Of a stretch of 64,000 nucleotides of DNA, positions 55,106 to 62,983 are shown piece by piece (the stretch's first letter is position 1; every line of letters starts with the position of its first letter). The stretch spans positions 62,001 through 126,000 of the forward strand of contig NZ_LFIO01001733.1 of NCBI RefSeq assembly GCF_001187535.1. The letters run 5' to 3'. The notes under the pieces are model-generated. The model had not been told where the DNA came from, searched no databases, and saw only the letters and a list, made by a program, of their open reading frames with translations. The stretch is from Rhizobium ecuadorense (GTDB taxonomy: Bacteria; Pseudomonadota; Alphaproteobacteria; Rhizobiales; Rhizobiaceae). Position numbers and translations under genes: made by a program.

Positions 55106-55301
55106 TCTTGTCCGGGAGATCAGCATGAAAAGGGTGAAAGGCACTGATGCGACTATTCCACAGGTTGCATTTTTCTTCAACTTCCATGTGTGAATGGACG
55201 GAAAGCGAAAACTCTGGCCAGCCGCTTTACGCAATGTCAGACCAATGTCATCGAAGCCTCCTAAGGGATTGCGCCTTATCTGTCACCAGGAGGCGTTTTC
55301 G

Positions 55302-56282
55302 ATGGCGACATTGCAGCAGGTCGCATTCCGGGCCGGATGTTCGCTGGCGACGGCAAGCCGGGTTCTCAACCGCAACGGACCGGCGAGCGACCTGATGGTG
55401 CGCAAGGTGCGCCGTGCGGCCGCAGAACTCGGCTATCGCCCCGCCGGCCCGTCCGCTGGGCGGCTTGGGCGCCGGCCGGTTATCGGCGTGCTGATTCCAA
55501 GCATCACCAATCCGGTCTTTGCCTCGTCGCTGTCGAGCATTCAAAACCGTATGCTGGTGGCGGGCCATGGCGTGTTGATCGCCCAGTCGAATTACGATCC
55601 GGCGCGCGAGGCCGATGCCGTCGCGGCACTCCTGAACGACCGGCCGACCGGGCTGATTCTCACTGTCTGCGATCCGTCGACCAGTGAGGCGCTGCTTGCC
55701 AGGCTGCCGCCGACCGTGCTGCTCAACAACCTGCCGACCGCGCAGTTTCCGGCGGCCGTCACCGCCGACAATCGCGGCGCGGGCCGCGAGATCGCGACCT
55801 TCCTGATCGGGATGGGCCATCGCCGTATTCTCTTTCTTTCCGGCAATTTCGCCGCTTCCGACCGTGCGCGCCTTCGCTACAAGGGCTATCTCGACGCCAT
55901 GGCCGAGAGCGGGCTGACACCGCTCGATGCCATGCAGATCCCCTTCGTCGGCGGTTATGACCAGCTCGATCTCGGCACAACGATGACCTCACTTGCGCCG
56001 ACGGCGATCATCGCCTCCAACGACCTTCTGGCGCTCGGCGTCATCGGCGCGCTGAAGCGCGAGGGGCTGTCGGTGCCCAGGGATGTGTCGGTCGCCGGCT
56101 TCGACGGCATCGCCATCGGCCGGCTGATCGATCCGCCACTGACGACGATCGAAATGCCGGATGCCAGCATGGGGGCGACGGCCGCCTCGCTGCTGCTCGA
56201 CATGGCGGAGAATGCCGCCCCTGCCCGCCACCTCGATGTCGCCTATACGCTGCGCCGCGGCGGTACGGTGCGGGCCATCTGA
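55302..56282 (+). CDS. LacI-family transcriptional regulator
   Basis: 326-aa repressor: N-terminal HTH with QQVAFRAGCSLATASRVLNR near residues 5-24 and a sugar-binding periplasmic fold (VIGVLIPSITNPVFASSLSS, SVAGFDGIAIGRLIDPPLTT). The start ATG 55302 follows caggagg. It is convergent with the sugar ABC operon and ends before a bidirectional terminator, so it is not at the operon's promoter; it may still regulate it. Effector unknown. Confidence 0.88.
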   Translation: MATLQQVAFRAGCSLATASRVLNRNGPASDLMVRKVRRAAAELGYRPAGPSAGRLGRRPVIGVLIPSITNPVFASSLSSIQNRMLVAGHGVLIAQSNYDPAREADAVAALLNDRPTGLILTVCDPSTSEALLARLPPTVLLNNLPTAQFPAAVTADNRGAGREIATFLIGMGHRRILFLSGNFAASDRARLRYKGYLDAMAESGLTPLDAMQIPFVGGYDQLDLGTTMTSLAPTAIIASNDLLALGVIGALKREGLSVPRDVSVAGFDGIAIGRLIDPPLTTIEMPDASMGATAASLLLDMAENAAPARHLDVAYTLRRGGTVRAI

Positions 56283-56299
56283 AGCCCTCCGAATCTAGT

Positions 56300-56326
56300 G
56301 AGCCACCGCGTTCGGCGCGGTGGCTC
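56300..56326. terminator. Bidirectional rho-independent terminator
   Basis: gagccaccgcg/cgcggtggctc, an 11-bp perfect stem with a ttcgg loop, between the convergent LacI gene and the substrate-binding gene. T-run is weak. Confidence 0.7.
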
Positions 56327-56352
56327 CTGTTCTATTCCTGCTGAGGAAGGCG

Positions 56353-57618
56353 TCAGCTGCGCGGCAGCATCCCTTCGACATCGGCGGCTGCGTCGTCGAG
56401 CGCTTCCTTCGGCTCGGCCGACTGGTCGACGATGCGCGAGAGATTGTCGACGATCGTCTGGGTGACCTTGACGCCGTTCGAGCCGGGGAAGGCATGCCAG
56501 GGGATCATGACCGGCATCTGGCTGAGGCCTGCCTGGAACAGCGGGTTCTGCTTGTAGAAGTCACCGAGATATTCGGGCGACTTGGCGGCAAGCTCGTTGT
56601 TCGGGACATAACCGGTGCCGGGCACAACGACCGAGGCGCCATAAGGGCCGGCGGCGAATTTGGCGAACTTCCAGGCGGCATCCTGCTTGGCGGCGTCATG
56701 CGTCAGGATGACAACGGCGTTGCCGCCGGTGGGAAGATGGCCGTTCACCGGATCGATCAACGGGATCTTGGCGGTGCGCAGATCGAACTTATTGCCGACA
56801 TTCTTGATGGTGTTGCGCAGCGCGCCTGTGGTCTGGAACTCGAAACCGACCTTGCCCGCCGCGAAAGCCTGTTCGCCGGCGGGCTTCGTGAAGACGGGCA
56901 TGCCGCCTTCGGTGACCAGACGGTGCAGGACCTCGACGGCCTTCTGACCTTCCGGACCGTTGAAGGCGACCTTGCTTTCGTCGTCGCTCAGCATCTTGCC
57001 GCCGGCGCCGAAGAGCAGAGCCGAAAACATCCAGTCGTCGCCCTGCCAGCGGAAATCGATGCCGTCGACGCCGTTGCCGAGCGCCTTGATCTTGCCGCCG
57101 AGCGCGATGACCTCATCCCAGGTCTTCGGCGGATTGTCGGGATTGCCGCCGGCCGCCTTCACGAGATCGGCGTTGTAATACATGATCGGGTTGGAGGTGG
57201 CGAAAGCGAGACCCACCTGCTTGCCCTTGACCTGGGCGAGCTTGAGGATGGTGTCGGAGAAGCCCTGCTCGGCCATGTTGCCGTCTTTCTTGACGAGCGG
57301 GCCAAGGTCGACGGCGACATCGCGTTCGTCGAGCATGCGCAGGCGGTTCAAGCCGATGAAGGTGATATCGGGCATTTCGCTGGTGCCGACCTGGCGAAGG
57401 ATCGTCTGGATGCCTTCTTCATAGGTCGCCGAGGGGCTGGCGAACTGGATCTTGATATCGGGATTTTCCGCCATGAACTTCTTCGAGATCGTGTCCATCA
57501 CGTCCTTGAAGAAACCCGGCATCGGGTAATGAACCGTCAGCGTCGTCTCGGCATGCGCGGGAAGCGCGATTGCCATCGATACGGCCGCTGCGGCGAGAAG
57601 CTGGGTGATATGTTTCAT
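56353..57618 (-). CDS. ABC transporter sugar-type substrate-binding protein
   Basis: 421-aa periplasmic protein of SBP family 1 (MalE/UgpB-like). Signal peptide HITQLLAAAAVSMAIALPAHA, then TLTVHYPMPGFFKDVMDTIS. The UgpB group binds glycerol-3-phosphate or phosphodiesters, while others bind sugars. It is the last gene of the operon that starts at the phosphoesterase, 25 bases after the permease. Confidence 0.88.
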   Translation of the reverse strand: MKHITQLLAAAAVSMAIALPAHAETTLTVHYPMPGFFKDVMDTISKKFMAENPDIKIQFASPSATYEEGIQTILRQVGTSEMPDITFIGLNRLRMLDERDVAVDLGPLVKKDGNMAEQGFSDTILKLAQVKGKQVGLAFATSNPIMYYNADLVKAAGGNPDNPPKTWDEVIALGGKIKALGNGVDGIDFRWQGDDWMFSALLFGAGGKMLSDDESKVAFNGPEGQKAVEVLHRLVTEGGMPVFTKPAGEQAFAAGKVGFEFQTTGALRNTIKNVGNKFDLRTAKIPLIDPVNGHLPTGGNAVVILTHDAAKQDAAWKFAKFAAGPYGASVVVPGTGYVPNNELAAKSPEYLGDFYKQNPLFQAGLSQMPVMIPWHAFPGSNGVKVTQTIVDNLSRIVDQSAEPKEALDDAAADVEGMLPRS

Positions 57619-57643
57619 CGCTCGTTCTCCTGGTTGAAGCCGG

Positions 57644-58480
57644 TCAGCCTTTGAGACCGGTCATGGTGATGCCCTCGACGAAACGCTTCTGCGCAAGCAG
57701 GAAGGCGGCGACGAGAGGAAGGGTAATGATCAGGGTCGCCGCCATCAGCGCGCCGTAATCGTCGCCGGCCTCGGCGGCGCGGAAATACATCAGCCCGAGC
57801 GGCGGCGTGGCATAGTCCTGCTTGCTGATGACGATCAGCGGCCAGTAAAGATCGTTCCAATGGGCGACGACCGAGAAGATGGCGAAGGCGGTGACCGCAG
57901 GCCAGGCATTCGGCACGATGACGCGGGCGACGATGCCGAATTCCGACATGCCGTCGAGACGGGCGGCATGAATGAGATCATCGGGCACGGCGCGGAAGAA
58001 CTGCAGGAACATGAAGATCGCGAAGACCGAAATGGTGAAAGGCGCGACGAGAGCGGCATAACTGTTGAGCAGAGCGGCGCGGTCGAAGGCGACATAAAGC
58101 GGCAGCGCGGTCGCGTGGATCGGCACGAGAAGGCCGAGCATGACCAGCACCATCATGGCCCGCGCCGCGCCGAAGCGCAGCTTGGCCATGGCGTAGGCGC
58201 AAGGGACCGCCACCAGCACCTGGAAGAAGAAAATCAGCCCGCAGACGACGACGCCGTTCCACAGGAGCCGCGCCATCGGCACCCGGCTCAAGGCCTTGGC
58301 GAAATTCTCGATATAGGCGAGATGCGCCGGAATCAGCGACAGCGACGAGGTGAAGATGTCGCTCTGCGTCTTGCCGGCTGCCGAGATCATGAAGATGTAA
58401 GGTGCGAGGAAAATGATCGCACCGAGGGAAAGCAGGCTCAGGCGGATGACCCTGCCGAGGGAAAAAGCGCTCGTCATCAT
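57644..58480 (-). CDS. Carbohydrate ABC transporter permease (MalG-like)
   Basis: 278-aa inner-membrane permease with six helices and the EAA loop (AARLDGMSEFGIVARVIVPN). It overlaps the upstream permease by four bases (ATGA). MalG/UgpE group. Confidence 0.9.
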   Translation of the reverse strand: MMTSAFSLGRVIRLSLLSLGAIIFLAPYIFMISAAGKTQSDIFTSSLSLIPAHLAYIENFAKALSRVPMARLLWNGVVVCGLIFFFQVLVAVPCAYAMAKLRFGAARAMMVLVMLGLLVPIHATALPLYVAFDRAALLNSYAALVAPFTISVFAIFMFLQFFRAVPDDLIHAARLDGMSEFGIVARVIVPNAWPAVTAFAIFSVVAHWNDLYWPLIVISKQDYATPPLGLMYFRAAEAGDDYGALMAATLIITLPLVAAFLLAQKRFVEGITMTGLKG

Positions 58481-59400
58481 GTGTAATGCACCCGGCGGTC
58501 GAGGATGCGGTACTGCAGGAACATCAGCACCACGAGGATCAGCAGAAACACCACCGTCATCGCCGAGGCATAGCCGACGCGCAGATAGACGAAGCCTTCC
58601 TGGTAGATCGTGAAGAGCAGCACCTCAGACGCCTTGTTGGGGCCGCCCTCGGTCAGCGTCTTCACAGTCTCGAAGACCTTGACCGCATTGGTGATGCTGA
58701 TGGTGATGACGAAGAGCGTCGTTGGCCCGAGCATCGGCCAGGTCACCAGGAGGAAGCGATCGAAGGAAGATCTGGCGCCGTCCACTTCGGCTGCCGCGTA
58801 AAGCTCACGCGGGATCGCCGTCAGCCCGGCGAGGAACAGCACCATATTGAAGCCGGCCGATTGCCAGACGCCAATGATCGACAGGCTGTACAGCACCGTG
58901 CCGGAGCTGCCCAGCCAGTTCGGGCCGGGCAATCCCGCAAGCGCCAGCAAGGCATTGATCGGACCGATCGTCGGGTGGAACATATATTGCCAGACGGTCG
59001 CCATGGCGACGATCAGCGAGGCGACCGGCAGGAAATAGGCGGTGCGGAAGAAACTGCGGGCCGCGGTCTCGCTCTCGATCAGCATGGCGATGCCGAGGCC
59101 GAGCAGGATCGAGACCGGTGCCACGATCGCCGTATAGACCGTCGTGTTCCACAGCGATTTGCGAAAGGTGCGGTCGGTGATCAGGTGCGCATAGTTCTCC
59201 AAGCCGACGAAACGGAACTTGCCGTAGCCGAGTTCGAAATCGGTAAAGCCAAGCACAACGACAGCGGCGACCGGCAAGAGCACGAAGAGAAACAGCAGTG
59301 TTATCGCCGGCAGCACCAGCATCCAGGCGATGCGGGCCTCGCTGCGCCGATGCGCAGCGGCGGAATCATGCGGCACGGCCATGGAGACGACGCTAGCCAT
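58477..59400 (-). CDS. Carbohydrate ABC transporter permease (MalF-like)
   Basis: 307-aa permease starting MASVVSMAVPHDSAAAH. Six helices; EAA loop AAAEVDGARSSFDRFLLVT. The start is the ATG at 59400, which overlaps the ATPase stop by 8 bases; ATG 59382 (MAVPHD) is possible. MalF/UgpA group. Confidence 0.9.
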   Translation of the reverse strand: MASVVSMAVPHDSAAAHRRSEARIAWMLVLPAITLLFLFVLLPVAAVVVLGFTDFELGYGKFRFVGLENYAHLITDRTFRKSLWNTTVYTAIVAPVSILLGLGIAMLIESETAARSFFRTAYFLPVASLIVAMATVWQYMFHPTIGPINALLALAGLPGPNWLGSSGTVLYSLSIIGVWQSAGFNMVLFLAGLTAIPRELYAAAEVDGARSSFDRFLLVTWPMLGPTTLFVITISITNAVKVFETVKTLTEGGPNKASEVLLFTIYQEGFVYLRVGYASAMTVVFLLILVVLMFLQYRILDRRVHYT

Positions 59401-60598
59401 GCGCCCTCTCCCGTGCGGCATCGCTAGTAGCGGGGCCGGCATCAGCGGAGCTGAGCCCGGCATCAGCCGCTGCCACGCTGCCGGCCAGCCGGCTGCCGTC
59501 CTCGGTAAAGATCAGCGTGTGGCCGGGCGACAATCGAAGCCCCACGGCATCACCTGATGTAAGGCCGGAGGCGTCGGACGGTTGTACCTTGGCGACAATA
59601 GTCTCGCCGACCGCATCGAGACGGCAATGCAGAATGACCTCGGATCCCAGAAACTCGACGCGTTGGATATGGGCGGCAAGGCCGTCTTGCCGGTTCCTGG
59701 ACAGAAAGACGAATTCGGGACGGATGGCGAGCGTGACCGGCATCTTCCTGTCGGGTGCATTTTCAAGTGTCAGGCGCAAGCCGCCGAAAGCAATGACGCC
59801 GCCTTCGGCCGCCGCCGGCAACAGATTGATGCGTGGCTGGCCGATGAAGCGGGCGACCTCTATATGGGCCGGATCGTCGTAGATGACCTCGGGGCTGGCG
59901 ATCTGCAGCAACCGGCCGCCCATCATCACGGCGACGCGGTCGGCCATCGACAGCGCTTCCGCCTGGTCATGGGTGACATAAAGCGTCGGCACGCCGGCGC
60001 GCCGATGCAGGTCGACGATCTCGCCGCGGGCATGGACGCGCAGATTGGCGTCGAGGTTGGAGAGCGGCTCGTCCATCAGGAAGACGCTCGGCTGGCGCAC
60101 CATGGCGCGGGCGAGCGCCACGCGCTGACGCTGGCCGCCCGACATCTGGCCGGGTTTGCGGTCGAGCAGATGGTCGATCTTCAGCGATTTCGCCATTTCC
60201 CTGACGTCGCGGGCAATCGCCGCACGCGTGGCGCGCTGGCCCGGTATCAGCGATCCGATAAAAGGCAGCCGTTCCAGTCTCGACAGCCGGCGCATCGCCA
60301 GCGGCACGGCGATATTCTCGGAGGCCGTCAGATGCGGATAGAGCGCGTAGGACTGAAAGACCATGGCGATATTGCGGTCAGCCGCCGCCACGCCGGACAT
60401 ATCCCGGCCGCCGATCAGGATCTCGCCGCTATCGGCATGGTCGAGGCCGGCAAGGACGCGCAGCAGCGTGCTCTTGCCGCAGCCGGAAGGGCCGACCAGA
60501 GCGATGAATTCGCCGGCCTCGACATCGAGGCTGACGCCATTGAGGATCTGGTTGCCGCCGAAAGCCTTGGTAATGCCGCGAAGCGAGAGCGCGCTCAT
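59393..60598 (-). CDS. ABC transporter ATP-binding protein (MsmK/UgpC type)
   Basis: 401-aa ATPase. Walker A ALVGPSGCGKST near 35-46, signature MSGGQRQRVALARAM near 153-167, Walker B FLMDEPLSNLDANL near 174-187, then a C-terminal TOBE/regulatory domain (RPEFVFLSRNRQ). The extended C-terminal domain is typical of sugar importers. It overlaps the phosphoesterase stop by 4 bases. Confidence 0.92.
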   Translation of the reverse strand: MSALSLRGITKAFGGNQILNGVSLDVEAGEFIALVGPSGCGKSTLLRVLAGLDHADSGEILIGGRDMSGVAAADRNIAMVFQSYALYPHLTASENIAVPLAMRRLSRLERLPFIGSLIPGQRATRAAIARDVREMAKSLKIDHLLDRKPGQMSGGQRQRVALARAMVRQPSVFLMDEPLSNLDANLRVHARGEIVDLHRRAGVPTLYVTHDQAEALSMADRVAVMMGGRLLQIASPEVIYDDPAHIEVARFIGQPRINLLPAAAEGGVIAFGGLRLTLENAPDRKMPVTLAIRPEFVFLSRNRQDGLAAHIQRVEFLGSEVILHCRLDAVGETIVAKVQPSDASGLTSGDAVGLRLSPGHTLIFTEDGSRLAGSVAAADAGLSSADAGPATSDAARERAHG

Positions 60599-61425
60599 TC
60601 GACGGCCTCGCGCGGCTTGACCGCCTGCGGATAGACCTCGAGCACGACATCGTCGAGCACATGTGCGGTCATGCCGGGAACGGCGACGATCTCGCTTTCG
60701 ACCGCTGTATCGAACTCGTGGACGACGGCGCCGATCAGGCGCTCGCCCGGCATCTGCCGCTCCATCTTGTCGATGATGAAAGCAGCTGACGGCCCCCAGG
60801 TCAGCTGGGTATTGTCGAAGCGGCCCTGCCAGGCCCAGTGAAGGTGGCCGCTCGCAAACAGCGCCACGTCATGGGCTGAGATCAGATCATAGAGGCGCCG
60901 GCGCTGAGCCGGGCGAACGCTCCAATAGCCGGTGTCGCCTTCTTCAGGCGCATCGACGAACAGCGGCTTGTGGGCGAAAAGCGCCACGCGCCGCCCTGCC
61001 CTGTCTTCGAGGGCCTTGGCGAGCCATTCGAACTGGGCCTCTTCCTCCTCATCTTCATGGCCGAGCAGCAGCGAATTCAAGCCGATGAAACGCCAGCCGG
61101 CAGCATCCTCCAGCCAGCGATCGTCACCGGCAAGACTGCGCCAGCGGGCCAGCCGCTCGGCATTGACGGGCTGGTCCGATCCCTTGAGGTGACCGACATC
61201 GTGATTGCCGGGAACGATCAGCATCGGGATCGACACCTGGCGCATCAGATCCATAGAGAAGGTGATGTCCTCATCCTTGTCGGCGCCGTCGACGGTGAGA
61301 TCGCCGGTATGAACGATCAAGTCGGCGCCGGTCTCCTCGATCCAGGTCAGAAGCGGCGCCCAGTTGCCGTTGAAATGCGGCTTGTTGGGACTGAAATGGG
61401 TGTCGGTGATCTGAATGATTTTCAT
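60595..61425 (-). CDS. Metallophosphoesterase (CpdA-like)
   Basis: 276-aa calcineurin-like phosphoesterase. Metal-binding motifs DTHFSPN (residues 7-13), HTGDLTVDG, GNHDVGHLKG, and GHLHWAW are present. It begins the importer operon (overlap with the ATPase by 4 bases), so it may hydrolyse the imported solute, e.g. a phosphodiester, inside the cell, as GlpQ/UgpQ do. No signal peptide. Confidence 0.88.
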   Translation of the reverse strand: MKIIQITDTHFSPNKPHFNGNWAPLLTWIEETGADLIVHTGDLTVDGADKDEDITFSMDLMRQVSIPMLIVPGNHDVGHLKGSDQPVNAERLARWRSLAGDDRWLEDAAGWRFIGLNSLLLGHEDEEEEAQFEWLAKALEDRAGRRVALFAHKPLFVDAPEEGDTGYWSVRPAQRRRLYDLISAHDVALFASGHLHWAWQGRFDNTQLTWGPSAAFIIDKMERQMPGERLIGAVVHEFDTAVESEIVAVPGMTAHVLDDVVLEVYPQAVKPREAVE

Positions 61426-61503
61426 GGGTGCGCGTCTCCGAGACCTGGGAAGCGCGTCCTGCGCACTCCCTTCTCGGGCCCTCTCTAGAAGGCTCCCATG
61501 TCA

Positions 61504-61517
61504 ATCAGACATCTGAT
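61504..61517. promoter_or_regulatory. Candidate operator upstream of the phosphoesterase/ABC operon
   Basis: atcaga-ca-tctgat, a 6-2-6 inverted repeat about 80 bases before the phosphoesterase start. On the minus strand it ends right before a TTGACA-like box. The regulator is not known; the local LacI gene is one candidate. Confidence 0.45.
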
Positions 61518-61567
61518 GTTTTCAGCTGTTTCTCAGTTTTGACATCCAATTGTCATGCAACAAGAAA

Positions 61568-61589
61568 GCTGCCCGGGGGAACGGGCAGC
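61568..61589 (-). terminator. Rho-independent terminator of the 131-aa gene
   Basis: gctgcccg/cgggcagc with a six-base loop; on the minus strand a tttctt run follows. It ends the gene whose stop is at 61625. Confidence 0.65.
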
Positions 61590-61624
61590 CTTTGCCGGCA
61601 TTTGAAATTCAGGACGCAGTGCGA

Positions 61625-62020
61625 TCAGTGCCGTCGCGCGTTGGCGGGAATGGACGATATCGTGGCCGAGACGGGGTCGCTTGCCGGAAACGAGTCCTCA
61701 AGACCTTCGTTGAGTTCCTCCTCCAGCGTTTGGCTGTCATGGCTCGAACGCGCGCTCGGCTGGCCGATCAGGCCCTTGCTGCCTTCGTCGAAATTGCCGT
61801 TGCTCAAGGCATCGTAACGGTTGATGCTGCCATCCGCCTCCCCGCCCGGAAAGCTGGTCAACTGGACCATCATCACCTTGGCGTGGTCGACGGCCGTGGA
61901 GTGGTCAAGTTCGCCATGAGAGTTGTCGATCCTGACGGAGATCGATTCCCCTCCCTCGCCCAGGAACTCGACGGTGAAGACGTCACCGGCCTGTGTCACT
62001 CGCGTATCGATCAACTGCAT
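61625..62020 (-). CDS. Hypothetical protein with DSFPASDP motif
   Basis: 131-aa soluble protein starting MQLIDTRVTQAGDVF. The N-terminal half is beta-rich (FTVEFLGEGGESISVRIDNS). The C-terminal end has LEEELNEGLEDSFPASDPVS, a motif found in several small proteobacterial proteins of unknown function. The ATG follows caggagg. A terminator ends the gene. Function unknown. Confidence 0.75.
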   Translation of the reverse strand: MQLIDTRVTQAGDVFTVEFLGEGGESISVRIDNSHGELDHSTAVDHAKVMMVQLTSFPGGEADGSINRYDALSNGNFDEGSKGLIGQPSARSSHDSQTLEEELNEGLEDSFPASDPVSATISSIPANARRH

Positions 62021-62228
62021 GGAAACCTCCTGTGTTTATCGATATCAACGGCAATCACGCTCCGTGAGTTCCATGGCAAGGCCCTTCAGCGCTGACGAGC
62101 GTGCCCGAACGTTGGCAACCGCTGGGCCTTTCGTTGACGCTTATGGTTAATTTATTAATAATTCAGAATTTATAAAGGGAACGAAGCGGCCTTTCCGAGT
62201 GTTGATGGTGCGCCGCGGAGGAACCCCG

Positions 62229-62414
62229 ATGATCCTGAAAATCCTTGCTCGCAAGATCGACGCCGATTGCCATGATACCGGTACCTATCCCGATGGGGTC
62301 TTTGCCGAAAACCGGATCGATCTTTCCAGCCGCGACGGCCGCCGCCGCTCGCCACATGAGCGCGACTACGGCGCCGACAGGAAACTGGACAAGCTGCCGC
62401 TCGGCTTTGCCTGA
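62229..62414 (+). CDS. Hypothetical protein, 61 aa
   Basis: Frame MILKILARKIDADCHDTGTY ending LDKLPLGFA, highly charged and likely soluble. A gcggagg ribosome-binding site is placed well before the ATG, so it is likely translated. The sequence is unrecognised. Confidence 0.5.
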   Translation: MILKILARKIDADCHDTGTYPDGVFAENRIDLSSRDGRRRSPHERDYGADRKLDKLPLGFA

Positions 62415-62430
62415 CCGCTCCCGCCTCCCA

Positions 62431-62600
62431 TCACAGCCTGCGGAAGACCAACACACCTGACGCAGGCAATACGGCGTTCAGCGCTCCTGCTGTGGCTCTG
62501 ATCTTCTCGCCGCGATTGCCGATGTTCCAGCCCCCATATTTCGCCGGCGTCGGTATTGAAGACCTCCTACCAAAGGCCATCCCCCCTAGCCGTTCGCTGC
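62431..62600 (-). pseudogene. Glucan branching enzyme (GlgB-like) C-terminal remnant
   Basis: Minus-strand frames give GDGLW-(TAG)-EVFNTDAGE, then in the next frame YGGWNIGNRGEKIRATAGAL and LPASGVLVFRR. EVFNTDA.xYGG..xGN is the hallmark of the C-terminal beta domain of GlgB. A stop (62567-62569) and a one-base shift (near 62539) break it, and no catalytic (GH13) domain is present. Confidence 0.6.
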
Positions 62601-62983
62601 GCAGCCAGTAGCCGTCGTCGAAGGGAGCATCGATGCCCAATCGGTCGAGGGGCGGCCCTGCTCGTCGCAACTGCCGCGAAGACGGGCCTTGAGCCATCGA
62701 CGGCAGGCCGTTGCGAAACCGGAACTGAACATTGACGGTCATCGGATTCCCCAGATGCATCGGCCAGTCTCACTCAGGCATGATCTGGGCGGACCACCGG
62801 AAAAATGCAAGCAAAGATCGATGATCTCATCGCACGAATTGCTGCCCGATACCTGGCCACATTCGGAACAACATATCATGGTTAACGGGCAAGCACCTGC
62901 ACGGCCCTCCTCTAAATCGAATCGGCGACAGCAAATGGGGATATATTCCCATAGTCGATTCCGTCGTAAACCGGGAGAAGACC
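62601..62983. other. Gap between the GlgB remnant and the glycosidase-like gene
   Basis: No supportable gene. A minus-strand frame (MHLGNPMTVNVQFRFR) runs over the 62431 remnant but lacks family features. The last 60 bases likely hold the promoter of the 62984 gene. Confidence 0.35.
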
